Assembly: GCF_036964665.1 (NCBI RefSeq)
Contig: NZ_JBAMDA010000001.1
Location: 372,001 to 436,000, forward strand
Length of the DNA stretch: 64,000 bases
Reading direction: 5' to 3'
Source: Nitrobacter sp. NHB1
Lineage (GTDB): Bacteria > Pseudomonadota > Alphaproteobacteria > Rhizobiales > Xanthobacteraceae
Shown: positions 27,367 through 37,638 of the stretch, piece after piece
How positions within the stretch are numbered: the stretch's first letter is position 1
Layout: each line of letters begins with the position of its first letter
Position numbers and translations under genes: made by a program
Notes under the pieces: generated by a model
Told to the model about the DNA's origin: nothing
Databases searched by the model: none
Seen by the model: the letters and a program-made list of their open reading frames with translations, nothing else

Positions 27367-28248
27367 ATGGAAACGCGGGCGAACTTCGTCCTGATCGGAT
27401 CGTTCACGCTTGCGGTGATCGCCGCTGCCTTCGGTTTCGTTCTCTGGTTCCAGGGCCTCCATACTGCGAAGGCGCGCAGCCCGCTTCGTATCGTGTTCGA
27501 GGGCTCGGCTTCGGGCCTGCGCAACGGCGGCAGCGTGAATTTCAACGGCATTCGCGTCGGCGAGGTGGTGTCGGTCAAGCTTGACGATCCACGCCGCGTT
27601 GTTGCGCTGACGATGGTCGAAAACGCTGCTCCGATCCGGAAGGACACCCGGGTCGGGCTCGAATTCCAGGGACTGACCGGCGTTGCTGCGATTGCGCTGA
27701 AGGGCGGCGAGGTTGCGGCGCCGCCCGTGCCTCTCGATGGGGACGGCGTTCCGATTCTTACCGCCGATCCGGCCGGCTTGCAGGACGTGACCGAGTCGAT
27801 CCGCGCGACATTACAAAACGTCAATCGCGTCGTCGCCGAGAACGAGACCGCCGTGAAGAACACGTTGCAGAACGTCGAGACGTTCACTGCTTCGCTCGCG
27901 CACAACGCCGGGAAAATCGACGACCTGATGCAAAAGTTCAACGCGGTCATGAGCAAGGCTGACGGTGTCATGACCAAGACGGATGAACTAGTGCTCGGTC
28001 TCAACGCCATCGCTGGTGGCAAGGACGGCGGTGAATTGCTTAAGACGGTGAAGTCGGTCCGCGAGTTCGCCGATGATTTCAATAAACGCTCAGGCGCGTT
28101 GATGGTTGACGGACGCCGCACTCTTGGCGACATCAGCCGGGCGGTCAATAATCTGGACCGTAATCCCACCCGTCTGCTGTTTGGCCCAAGCCTCGGCAGC
28201 AGTGCGCCGGCTCCGGCGACACCGGTGCGCCCTCCGAGGAGGCGGTAA
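27367..28248 (+). CDS. MlaD/MCE-family substrate-binding membrane protein
   Basis: The 293-residue product has an N-terminal anchor (about residues 8-30, NFVLIGSFTLAVIAAAFGFVLWF) and one MCE domain with GSASGLRNGGSVNFNGIRVGEV and IRKDTRVGLEFQGLTGVAAIALKGG, followed by a helical region (ETAVKNTLQNVETFTASLAHNA). It is the periplasmic lipid-shuttle subunit. GGAGAG nine bases before ATG 27367 fixes the start; an upstream in-frame start at 27325 lies inside the ATPase gene. No MlaC-like gene follows. A strong terminator comes next. Confidence 0.93.
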   Translation: METRANFVLIGSFTLAVIAAAFGFVLWFQGLHTAKARSPLRIVFEGSASGLRNGGSVNFNGIRVGEVVSVKLDDPRRVVALTMVENAAPIRKDTRVGLEFQGLTGVAAIALKGGEVAAPPVPLDGDGVPILTADPAGLQDVTESIRATLQNVNRVVAENETAVKNTLQNVETFTASLAHNAGKIDDLMQKFNAVMSKADGVMTKTDELVLGLNAIAGGKDGGELLKTVKSVREFADDFNKRSGALMVDGRRTLGDISRAVNNLDRNPTRLLFGPSLGSSAPAPATPVRPPRRR

Positions 28249-28293
28249 GAGCGCTGCGTCGTGCGATCTTTGTTAAATCAGACTCTGGCTAAC

Positions 28294-28322
28294 AAAAACG
28301 GAGGCTTGCGCCTCCGTTTTTC
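28294..28322. terminator. Bidirectional intrinsic terminator
   Basis: AAAAACGGAGGC pairs with GCCTCCGTTTTT across a TTGC loop. It lies between the mla operon (plus) and the giant coiled-coil gene (minus) and has A and T tracts suited to both. Confidence 0.93.
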
Positions 28323-28343
28323 GCAGCCGATTGAGGCGAGCGC

Positions 28344-31300
28344 TTATCCGAGCCGGCCCGCCGCATGCGCGAGCAGGGTATAGACCAGCCCGGTCTCCGA
28401 CATCAGATGGTCACGGATCACTGAGGGCTCCTGCTGCTCATCGCGCGCGACTTCGTCCAGCAGCCGCTCGAATTCGGCGATGTAGCGATCTGCCGTCTGC
28501 TTGAAAGCGCGGTCGGCCCGGTATTTGCGGGCGACCTCGTCAAAGGCCTTCTGGCCGGCGGGCGTATAGAGACGCTTGCTGAAAGCCTTGCGTTCGCCGC
28601 GCTGATAGCGGTCCCACATCTCGCCGGCGAGGTTGCGGTCCATCAGACGGCTGATATCGAGCGACAGCGAGTCCAGCGGATTTGCGGTCGCAGCCTGTGG
28701 TGCCGGTCGTCCGCGCGGGATGTGGTCGTTGCCGTTGGTATCGGCACGGTTCAGTAAATCCGAGAGCCAGCCGTCGCCTCCATCGTCCGCACTTGCCGGG
28801 TTGACCGGCGGAGCCTCCGTGCGGCGGGATGACGGAATGCCGAGATCCGGCTGCGGCAGGTTCGACGCACTGCCGCTATCACGCGTACGCGACGCGGAGC
28901 GTGTCGTCGTCGCGCCGCGGCCACCGGCGGCGGCCATCATCGGCTCTTCCTCGCGCTGCGCGCCGGCCCGCCCGCTGCTGACGACGTCGAACCCGTGACC
29001 ATGGCGTGCGACGATCCGGTTGAGTTCGGCAAGCGCTTCGATCTGATCGACGATCACCTTGCGCATCTGGGCGGTACTCTCGGCCGCCTCCTGCGGCATT
29101 TCAAATACGCCGCGACGAAGCTCATTGCGCGTCGCCTCCAGCTCCGTATGCATTTCTGCAGACATCTGCTTCATGCCCTGAACCAGGGCCGCAAACTTGT
29201 CGGCGGACTGCTTGAGCATCGAGCCGGCTTCTTCAGTCGCCCGCTGGCAAATTTCGCTCATGGATTCCGATGTCAGGCGGCGTTCTTCCTCGGTCGTGGC
29301 GCGAACGGCCTCGAACTGACGGCTGATCGCAGCCGATCCGGCGCCGGCGGTCTCGGCCACCACCCGCGCGATATCGCGTGCGCGCTCTTCGGCGGCCGCA
29401 AGCGATTCATCGAGCAGGACCGTAAACCGTGTCAGTCGCTGATCGAAGTCGGTCGTCCGCAAATCAATCGTCGTCACGAGCGAGTCAAGCATGGACTTGC
29501 GTTCCTCGACCGACGATGTGGCGCTTTGGTTGCTTTGTTCGACCCGCGCTGCTGCCTCGGCCAAAGTGTTTCCATGAGCCTCAAACTGGCCGGACAGTGC
29601 GTCCAGATCATCAAGCGCCTTGGACGCCTTGGTGTTGAACACCATCAATTGATCCTCGAGCGTCTGCGTCGCGAGGCCGTTTTGCGACGTGACATCCTTC
29701 ATGGTCGATACGAAGTCGGCGACGCGTGTGACGAGCGCGCGCTCCAGCGAATTGAGATTTTCGTGCGCGCCGGTGAGGACCTCCTGGAGAAGGATATTGC
29801 CCTCGCGCAGCCGCTCGAACAGCGCGACCGTATCCGTGCGGAGGATCTTGCTGGTTTCCTGCATCTCGGTGACGGCGGAGATAGACGCCTGCCGCGACTG
29901 CTCGATGGCGGAGCGCGACGATTGCTCGAGATCCTTCAATGACTTGCTGATCGCGCCGGTCGCCAGTTCGCCCGCGTTGGTGATGGTGCGGACGACGTTG
30001 GAGCCATTCGAAACGATCGACTGCGAGAATGCCTGGCCTCTGACCTCGATCGACTTCAGGGCGTCGGCGGTAACGCGATCGATATCGGAGCTGAGCTGAT
30101 CGGCCTTGCCGCCGAGAGCCTCGACCAGAGATCCGCGCTTGCTGTCGATCATCTGGGTGAGACGATCGGTCTGCTGCTGGACGTAATTGACGATTTCGTC
30201 CGTTTTACCGGTGATCACGGTGCCGAAGCTGCCGCTGGCGGCAAAGATCAAGCGCTCGGCGTCGGTCGACGCCGACTTGACCTTGGTGCTGACTTCGTTC
30301 GACGCGGAGACGAGGGAGGTCTGCGCACTCTGCGCGCTTGCCTGAATGATCTCCGTGGTATTCGCCGCCGCCGCGTGCAGAGAGCGTTCGATGTCCGAAG
30401 AGATCGCCTTGATCTGGCTGGCAGAATCAGCGGAGGCGGCGGTGAGAGTGCTCTGGGCCTCGCGCGCGCTTCCGAGAATGGCGGCGGCGGTGTCGGCGCC
30501 AACCGCGATCAATGTCCGCTCGACGTCGCTTGCAAACGATTTGACCTGACTTGTGGCATCGGTCGAGGCAGTGGTGAGCGTGTTCTGGGCTTCGCGAGCG
30601 CTGCCGAGTATGGCGGTGGCGGTGCCGGCGCTCGCCGCCGTTAGTGTCTGCTCGATGGCGCTTGCAAGTGATTTGACGTGATCTGCGGCATCGGCCGAGG
30701 CGGTGGTGAGCGTGCTCTGGGCCTCGCGTGCGCTGCCGAGAATAGCGGCGGCGGTGTCGGCGCCCGCCGTCGTCAATGTCCGCTCGATGTCGCTTGCAAG
30801 CGATTTGACCTGACTTGCGGTATCGGCCGAGGCGTTGACGAGCGTAGTCTGGGCCGTCCTCGCGCTCGACAGGACGGCGTCCGCGGTCGACGTGCCGACT
30901 GCGGACAGCATGCGTTCGACGTCGGACCCGACGGTCGTGAGAGTCCGCTCGATGTCGCTCGCGAGCGATTTGACATGCGTCGCGGCATCCGATGAGGCCG
31001 CGACCAGCGTGGTCTGCGCCGCGCGCGCACCGGCGAGAACTGATTCCGCCGTGTTGGTGCCGGCGGCGGACAGCGTCAGCTCGATATCCGTTGACAGGGA
31101 TTTGACCTGGCTCGCCGTCTCGGCGGATGAGTTGACCAGCGTTGTCTGCGCATCGCGGGCGCTGTTGAGGATGGAGTTGGCGGCAGCGGTGCCGGCGGTG
31201 GTCAATGCGCGCTCGACCTCCGTCGACGTCAATTGCAATTGGGCGCCCACTTCGGTCGAAACCGAAAGCAAGGACTGCTGGGCGGTACGCGCGCCGGTTT

Positions 31301-33632
31301 GAATGGTTTCGCTGGTATTGACCACCAGATTGATCAGCGAACGCTCCGCATCCTCGACATGAGACTTGATGCCGAGCGACAGCTCTTCGGCGCGGGCCAA
31401 CAGTGTGTCGCTGGCCTGCCGTCCGCTTGTTTCGAAGCGGCCGGCTACGGCTTCGATCCGCGATCCCAGCAGATCCTCGAACTGGGCGACACGCGTTTCG
31501 ATCGCGGTTGCGACAAGGCCGACGCGCTCGTCTAGGCCTTGATGGATTTCCTGGAATCGCGCCGTGATCGTATCCGCGAGGTAAGCGCTGCGACCGTCGA
31601 TGGTTTCGGTCATCCCCGAGATGCGCCCGTCGATCGCCGCGACGGCCTGCGTTGCGCCATCGCTCAGCGACGTTGCGAGGTGAGTGAGGCGGCTCTCGAT
31701 CGAGCCGATCGCATGAGCGGCGCCATCGGACAGCGACGATGTGAGCGTGCCAAGCTGGCTGTCGATGGTTTCCGCGACCGACCTTGCGCGTGAATCGAAG
31801 GTTTGCTCGAGTATTCTCAGGCGGCCGTCGACGGACTCGTCGAACGACTTGATTTTGGCGTCAAACGAAGCGTCGAGATTGGTGACGCTCGACTGGAGCG
31901 AGGTTTCGAACCGCGCCAGACGCTGATCCAAGGCGGCGCTGATCTCGCCGCCGTTGGACGTCAGCCGCGTATCGAAGGTATCGACATAGGTTTTCATGGT
32001 CTCGGCGATATCTTCGGTGCGCTGGCCGAGGCGATCGACGATCTCGCCACCGAAAGTCTTTACCGTGCGGTCGAACTCCGAGATGTGGCGGGTAATGAGC
32101 GTGCCAAGCGTGCCGCTATCGCGTGCGAACTTTTCCGCGAGTTCGGCGCCCTGGTCCTTCACCAGTTGATCGAACGCACTCATCTGGAGGCTGAGCGTAT
32201 CGTGCGCGGTTTCGGTTCGAGTGACAACGTTGGCCACCAGCGTATTGACCGTGACGTCCAGCGCTTCGCTGGCCTTGTCTCCGCACGAAAGAATCCGGGT
32301 TGCCAGCCGGTTACCGGCCTCGTCGATCTTGTTGGCCAGGTCGCCGCCTCGAAGCTCGAGTTCCACCAGCAGGGAGTCGCTGGAATTTTTCAGAGAGTCA
32401 TGGACCTGTTCGGTGCGGTCGGAAATGCCGTCGACGATGGACGCCGACTTCTGCTCGAATTCGCCCGTAATCCGCTCGATCCGCTCGTTCAGCATGTCAT
32501 GGACGCGGTCGGCCAACTCGACGAATTCGTCGTGGACGTGACCGGTCTTGAAATTGAGGCTGCTGTTCAGCCGCTCGCTGGCATCGAGCACGGCGCGCGT
32601 GGTCTCGGCGCTGGCTTCCTCAAGCCGGTCGAGCAAGTCGCCGCCCCGTTCGCCGAGCGCGAGGATCATGGTGTCGCCGGCATTGCTGAGTGCCGTCGTG
32701 ATGTGCTCGCCGCGCTCTTCCAGCGCACCGGTGATGCCTTTTGCGACTTCGTCGACGCGCGAGGCGATGGCATCGCTGATTAGTGCGATGTCGTGCCGCA
32801 GGTCGATCTGGACACCCGAGATGGCGCTGCGGACCTGCTCGGCCTGGCCGACGAGGTTGTCGCGTTGAATCGCGATATCCTGAAGCAATGCGCGGATACG
32901 CACCTCGTTGTCGGAATAGGCACGTTCCAGCGCGGCGACCTCGTTGGCGACCAGGGTTTCCAGTTCGCCGGCGCGAGCGATAGCCCGCTCGACGCCGTCG
33001 CCCATCGCGGCGACTTCGCGGCGGATCGCCTGTCCGACGGTCACCACCGAATCACTGGCCAGGCCCTCCGGCTCGGAGAACCGGATCGCCACCTGGGCCA
33101 TCGACTGGGCGATCATGCGCAGTTCCTGGCCGCGCCACGCCAGGCTGGCCAAAAAGTAGAACAGCAGCACGGGAGCGAAAAACAGGGCGATCAGGCCGGC
33201 GAGCGCGAGCGTGCCGCCGCTGCCCTGACCCATCGCGGCTTGCAGCGAGGGCAGAAAGCTGATCGTCAGAAGGCCGGCGCCGAGAATCCAGATGCCGGCG
33301 AAAAGCGAGGCGAGCGTATAGATATTGCGGGCGGGGCGGCCGTTCTGGATGGCCTGAAGGATTTGACCGATCGTTTCTCGATCGTCGTTGGCAGGGCGCC
33401 GCGTAAAGCGCGGTCCTTCAACGGCATCGAAGGTCGGCCGGTCTGCGGTGGAGCGGTCGTCAAATCCGTCCTCGCCGTGGTTCGCAGCGGGCGGGATCGG
33501 CGGGGCGATGTCGTAACGAGCCGAAGTTTGGTCTGGATCTCCCGCAGACGCCTCGCCGACCTTCAGCGCCTCCTGGATGGCGGAAAGAGCGACCTCTGTC
33601 GGGTCTTTAACCTTCTTGGGATTGTTCGCCAT
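28344..33632 (-). CDS. Giant inner-membrane protein with apolipoprotein-like helical repeats (1762 aa)
   Basis: Function unknown. A proline-rich cytosolic N-terminus (1-100) is followed by two membrane spans (about 103-127 and 141-166). About 1400 residues of Ala/Ser/Thr/Asp-rich helix follow, almost free of proline and cysteine. Within them residues about 769-1132 are eight near-identical 44-residue units. The last 150 residues hold a low-complexity linker and a conserved-looking globular tail (DISRLMDRNLAGEMWDRYQRGER...LYTPAGQKAFDEV). I chose ATG 33632 (ANNPKKVKDPTEVAL); the frame continues to 33731. Similar proteins in related bacteria are annotated as hypothetical, kinesin-like or apolipoprotein-like. 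A role in cell shape, division or envelope spacing is only a guess. Confidence 0.85.
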   Translation of the reverse strand: MANNPKKVKDPTEVALSAIQEALKVGEASAGDPDQTSARYDIAPPIPPAANHGEDGFDDRSTADRPTFDAVEGPRFTRRPANDDRETIGQILQAIQNGRPARNIYTLASLFAGIWILGAGLLTISFLPSLQAAMGQGSGGTLALAGLIALFFAPVLLFYFLASLAWRGQELRMIAQSMAQVAIRFSEPEGLASDSVVTVGQAIRREVAAMGDGVERAIARAGELETLVANEVAALERAYSDNEVRIRALLQDIAIQRDNLVGQAEQVRSAISGVQIDLRHDIALISDAIASRVDEVAKGITGALEERGEHITTALSNAGDTMILALGERGGDLLDRLEEASAETTRAVLDASERLNSSLNFKTGHVHDEFVELADRVHDMLNERIERITGEFEQKSASIVDGISDRTEQVHDSLKNSSDSLLVELELRGGDLANKIDEAGNRLATRILSCGDKASEALDVTVNTLVANVVTRTETAHDTLSLQMSAFDQLVKDQGAELAEKFARDSGTLGTLITRHISEFDRTVKTFGGEIVDRLGQRTEDIAETMKTYVDTFDTRLTSNGGEISAALDQRLARFETSLQSSVTNLDASFDAKIKSFDESVDGRLRILEQTFDSRARSVAETIDSQLGTLTSSLSDGAAHAIGSIESRLTHLATSLSDGATQAVAAIDGRISGMTETIDGRSAYLADTITARFQEIHQGLDERVGLVATAIETRVAQFEDLLGSRIEAVAGRFETSGRQASDTLLARAEELSLGIKSHVEDAERSLINLVVNTSETIQTGARTAQQSLLSVSTEVGAQLQLTSTEVERALTTAGTAAANSILNSARDAQTTLVNSSAETASQVKSLSTDIELTLSAAGTNTAESVLAGARAAQTTLVAASSDAATHVKSLASDIERTLTTVGSDVERMLSAVGTSTADAVLSSARTAQTTLVNASADTASQVKSLASDIERTLTTAGADTAAAILGSAREAQSTLTTASADAADHVKSLASAIEQTLTAASAGTATAILGSAREAQNTLTTASTDATSQVKSFASDVERTLIAVGADTAAAILGSAREAQSTLTAASADSASQIKAISSDIERSLHAAAANTTEIIQASAQSAQTSLVSASNEVSTKVKSASTDAERLIFAASGSFGTVITGKTDEIVNYVQQQTDRLTQMIDSKRGSLVEALGGKADQLSSDIDRVTADALKSIEVRGQAFSQSIVSNGSNVVRTITNAGELATGAISKSLKDLEQSSRSAIEQSRQASISAVTEMQETSKILRTDTVALFERLREGNILLQEVLTGAHENLNSLERALVTRVADFVSTMKDVTSQNGLATQTLEDQLMVFNTKASKALDDLDALSGQFEAHGNTLAEAAARVEQSNQSATSSVEERKSMLDSLVTTIDLRTTDFDQRLTRFTVLLDESLAAAEERARDIARVVAETAGAGSAAISRQFEAVRATTEEERRLTSESMSEICQRATEEAGSMLKQSADKFAALVQGMKQMSAEMHTELEATRNELRRGVFEMPQEAAESTAQMRKVIVDQIEALAELNRIVARHGHGFDVVSSGRAGAQREEEPMMAAAGGRGATTTRSASRTRDSGSASNLPQPDLGIPSSRRTEAPPVNPASADDGGDGWLSDLLNRADTNGNDHIPRGRPAPQAATANPLDSLSLDISRLMDRNLAGEMWDRYQRGERKAFSKRLYTPAGQKAFDEVARKYRADRAFKQTADRYIAEFERLLDEVARDEQQEPSVIRDHLMSETGLVYTLLAHAAGRLG
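30235..31325 (-). repeat. Coding tandem repeat, eight units of 132 bp (44 aa) plus one 33-bp insert
   Basis: The landmark CCGAG...GGCGG(C/T)GG recurs at 30472, 30604 and 30736, exactly 132 bp apart. In protein, the units read like (T/A)DTAAAILGSAREAQSTL + TTASADAADHVKS + LASDIERTLTTAG. One extra 11-residue block (SDVERMLSAVG) sits between units 3 and 4. 44 is four times 11, so the unit is a four-hendecad helix. The region length, about 1089 bp, equals 8 x 132 + 33. Confidence 0.9.
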
Positions 33633-34010
33633 GTCAGTCCACGCCCTCGTGTTACGCAACCCGCAAGTCCGCGTCACCGCTGCAAGTCCGGTCGCCGACC
33701 CGAGCCCCAAGCCGGTTCCGGGCGCGGCCACCGCCTCCGCCCGTCTTGTCGGTCACTTCCCCCAACATCTTATTGGCTTGGCGTCTCGAATGAAACGGTC
33801 GTGATTAATACAATCTTAATCATCGTTAACGGCCAGCGGCGCTAACCGCTTCGAGCTGTTCGTAATTATTGAACAGTCGGTCCGATTCGGCCGGAAAGGC
33901 GACGGAACCCGGGGTCCGTACGCGAAACGTTCTGTTAACCAGTTCCGTGATTGGCTCGGCGGGATTCCGCTCGGCAGCCTCACCCCGGAAGCGGACTTCG
34001 GATCGCAGCA
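33633..34010. other. Divergent intergenic region, no gene seen
   Basis: 378 bp between the giant repeat protein and the Hpt gene. The part around 33800-33870 is A/T-rich (GATTAATACAATCTTAATCATCG) and is the likeliest place for divergent promoters. No RNA gene or clear operator was recognised. Confidence 0.5.
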
Positions 34011-34388
34011 ATGCCATATTCCCTTGAGCAGGTCACCTGGATGCCGTCGCCGCCACTGATTCCGGACGATGGCCCGATCGATTTCGACCATCTCTGCCGC
34101 ATGACGCTCGGCGATAGTAGCCTCGAGCGCGAGGTTTTGGCGATGTTCGCGGGCCAGGCGGCCGAGCTCACCGCCGCGCTGGCGCAACTCCCGCCTGATG
34201 CCGCGACCCTGGCGCACAAGCTGAAGGGCTCGGCGCGGGCGATCGGCGCGGTTCACGTTGCGGCCGCCGCCGCCGACCTGGAGACCGCGCTCCGCAACGG
34301 CGCCGATCCGGCGGAGCCGCGGGCCGCGCTGGACCTCGCCATTACCCAGGCCTGCCAGGCGATCGACGCGATCCTGCGCCGCTCCTGA
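34011..34388 (+). CDS. Hpt-domain phosphotransfer protein
   Basis: A 125-residue four-helix histidine phosphotransfer protein. The Hpt motif is AHKLKGSARAIGA with the phospho-acceptor His at about residue 69; DFDHLCRMTLGDSSLEREVLAMF is the usual helix before it. It carries no kinase or receiver domain, so it would relay phosphate between a hybrid kinase and a response regulator encoded elsewhere. The start is either ATG 34011 or ATG 34041. Confidence 0.88.
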   Translation: MPYSLEQVTWMPSPPLIPDDGPIDFDHLCRMTLGDSSLEREVLAMFAGQAAELTAALAQLPPDAATLAHKLKGSARAIGAVHVAAAAADLETALRNGADPAEPRAALDLAITQACQAIDAILRRS

Positions 34389-34517
34389 CCTGCCGTCGGC
34401 GATCCCGCAAGGTGAGCGCGCCTTTTTGCGCCGGCCGCTGGCGCTGGCCGGATCGTTTCGTTATAGGACAGCCGAACCTTCCTGATTATCAATTATCTGT
34501 TCGGCAGCACTGCACCC

Positions 34518-34838
34518 ATGACCAAGATCAACTTTGTCGACCATTCTGGCGAAACCCGCACTGTTGACGTCGAGAACGGCGCGACCGTCATGGAAGCGGC
34601 GATCCGCAACGCCGTTCCGGGCATCGAGGCCGAATGCGGCGGTGCCTGCGCCTGCGCCACCTGTCACGTCTATGTCGACGAAGCCTGGAGCGACAAGGTC
34701 GGCAAGCCGACGCCGATGGAGGAGGACATGCTCGACTTCGGCTTCGACGTGCGGCCGAATTCGCGGCTGTCGTGCCAGATCAAGGTGAGCGACGAACTCG
34801 ACGGCCTCGTGGTCTCGACGCCGGAACGGCAGGCTTAA
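34518..34838 (+). CDS. [2Fe-2S] ferredoxin, FdVI/adrenodoxin type
   Basis: The 106-residue plant/adrenodoxin-type ferredoxin has cluster ligands C40, C46, C49 (within [11 protein letters not shown]) and C86 (SRLSC), i.e. C-x5-C-x2-C-x36-C, followed by the typical DELDGLVV tail. [16 protein letters not shown] matches the FdVI/FdxB subgroup. It lies 278 bp upstream of a ferredoxin-NADP reductase, a natural electron partner. A dispersed repeat separates them, so they may not be co-transcribed. Confidence 0.93.
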   Translation: MTKINFVDHSGETRTVDVENGATVMEAAIRNAVPGIEAECGGACACATCHVYVDEAWSDKVGKPTPMEEDMLDFGFDVRPNSRLSCQIKVSDELDGLVVSTPERQA

Positions 34839-34962
34839 CACCTCGCATCGTTCCAAACCGCGTGACGCGCTATCATGCCGCACCTCGCGCGACGCCGGGC
34901 GGATACCGGCGGGCGCAGGGCATTGCAGGCAGATTATGGCTTTCCTCAAACCGCCCGGTTGG

Positions 34963-35041
34963 CTATAGCGTTTTCAAGTAAAGCATGTCCTCGGGCTTGA
35001 CCCGAGGATGGATGGCGGTTCGCGTGAGGAAAACGCGTCAA
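34963..35041. repeat. Dispersed repeat, partial copy with CCTCGGGCTTGACCCGAGG hairpin
   Basis: Starts CTATAGCGTTTTCAAGTAAAGC, contains the hairpin TCCTCGGGCTTGACCCGAGGA, and ends GGTTCGCGTGAGGAAAACGCG. It matches the first two-thirds of the copy at 62870 but lacks the GCTTCTGATTCCATCAGAAGC palindrome. Confidence 0.85.
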
Positions 35042-35089
35042 GACTATCCACGCAGCAGGGCGCGGCCGACATTGCCTGGCCCGGCCTGA

Positions 35090-36145
<1,056 letters not shown>

Positions 36146-36187
36146 GGGCGTGTCGTGATCGGTTATGCCGGTCGCATGAAATGGTGC

Positions 36188-36252
36188 GTCATGCGCGGGC
36201 TTGACCCGCGCATCCATCACTTTTTCAAAAAGATGGATGGCCGGATCAAGTC
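36188..36252. repeat. Palindromic repeat broken at the island boundary
   Basis: Begins GCGTCATGCGCGGGCTTGAC, continues CATCCATCACTTTTTCAAAAAGATGGATG and GGCCGGATCAAGTCC. By analogy with the intact copy at 1612, the final arm should continue as GGCC...CATGAC; instead the sequence turns into the 3' end of the recombinase fragment. Confidence 0.75.
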
Positions 36253-37634
36253 CCGGTTTTGGCCGGGACTGACAAACGGGAAGAGCGGGTGTCAATCGTT
36301 GGCCTGTAGCCGGGTTTTCCAGTCCGGGTGATCCAGTCGAGGATCGTACCAAGCTCGCCTTGCAGGGCGATAACGGTGTCACGGCGCCTCTCGCCGGGGG
36401 TGACGACGATGCGGTCGATGATCTCGCGGATGGCATCGGCTGCCTCAAGCGCGTCATCGGGATGGGCAAGCGCGGCAGTCAGGCGCTCGATCCTGCGCCG
36501 GTAGGTCTCGGCGATACCGGGGTGCATGTCGGGGACATCCTGCGGCGCGTCCGACATGTGGGCGGTCAGGCTGTCCTGTCTGGCCTCAAGCTCGGTGAGC
36601 CGGTCGGACAGCGCGCGGTGCCAGCCGCCTTGCTCGATGACGCGCACGATCTCGGCAATGGCCTTGGCGGTCTCGGCAAGCTCGCGGCGCGTGGCGTCGG
36701 CTGTATTGCGGCGCTCACGGTTGAGCCGGTTAGTTTCTTGCGTGTAGGCGCGCATGGCTTCCATAGCCATGTCCGGCGTCATCATGCGCTCGCGCAGGCC
36801 GGTCAGCACGCGGGTTTCCAGAGCCTCGCGGGCAATGGTGCGGGCGTTGTCGCAGCCGTTACCGAGCACATGGTTGATGCAGGCGAAGCGGTCCTGCCCG
36901 CGACGGGCGTAGGTGCCGCCGCAACAGCCGCAGAACAACAGGCCGGACAGCAAGGTGCGCGGCCGGTGGGTGGCGTTGAGACCGCCGTTCTTCGCCGTCA
37001 TCGTTCGCGCGGCGGCGCGCGATGCCTCGGCCTGCTTCTTGTAGAGGCCAGTCAGATGGTCCTGTCTGGCCTTGGCGGCGTCCCATAGCTCCTGCGGCAC
37101 GATGCGAAGCTCAGGAACGTCCGCGCGTATCCACTCGCTTTCGGGATTGAACCGATAGGTGACGCGGCCGGTGTCGGGGTTCTTCAGCCTGCGCTGCCGG
37201 TTCCAGCGGATGACGCCGATGTAGAGTTCGCAATTGAGAATGCCGGAACTGATGATCCGGTTGCCCCGGATGGTGGTGTCGTTCCAGCGTTTGCCGGTGG
37301 GACTTGGGATACCGTCGCGGTTGAGGTCGGCGGCAATCTTCTGCGGCCCCTTGCCGGTGACATATTCGCGGAAGATGCGCCGGACGATTTCGGCGTGTTC
37401 CTCGACAATCTCGCGTTCGCCCCGGATCGGCTCGCCGTTGGCGTCGAGTTGGTGAACAACACGATAGCTATAGGCGTTGCCGCCCCCGATCTTGCCGGCC
37501 TCCACGCGTCCCCGGATGCCACGATGGGTCTTGATGGCAAGGTCTTTCAGGAACAGGGCGTTCATGGTGCCTTTGAGGCCGACATGAAGCTCGCTGATCT
37601 CGCCTTCGGACAGGGTGACGATCGTCACGCCGCA
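36246..37634 (-). pseudogene. Large serine recombinase, catalytic N-terminus missing
   Basis: What remains starts near GVTIVTLSEGEISELHVGLKGTMNALFLKDLAIKTHRG, the end of the resolvase catalytic domain. It is followed by the recombinase domain (RVEAGKIGGGNAYSYRVV), a zinc-ribbon (CGCCGGTYARRGQDRFACINH...NGCDNARTI) and a coiled-coil C-terminus. About 110 N-terminal residues are gone, including the serine nucleophile and the arginines, so it cannot catalyse strand exchange. The upstream frame to 37814 overlaps the alpA-like gene and is not homologous. The last codons lie in the broken palindromic repeat, so the natural C-terminus may also be altered. Confidence 0.88.
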
Positions 37635-37638
37635 GGCC

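Noticed and set aside
30235-31325. Possible CRISPR-like array
   Set aside because: The period is 132 bp, units are contiguous without spacers, and the repeat is in-frame coding sequence.
31803-32783. 326-codon plus-strand frame inside the giant repeat protein gene
   Set aside because: Antisense to continuous coiled-coil coding sequence; its repeats mirror the sense repeats.
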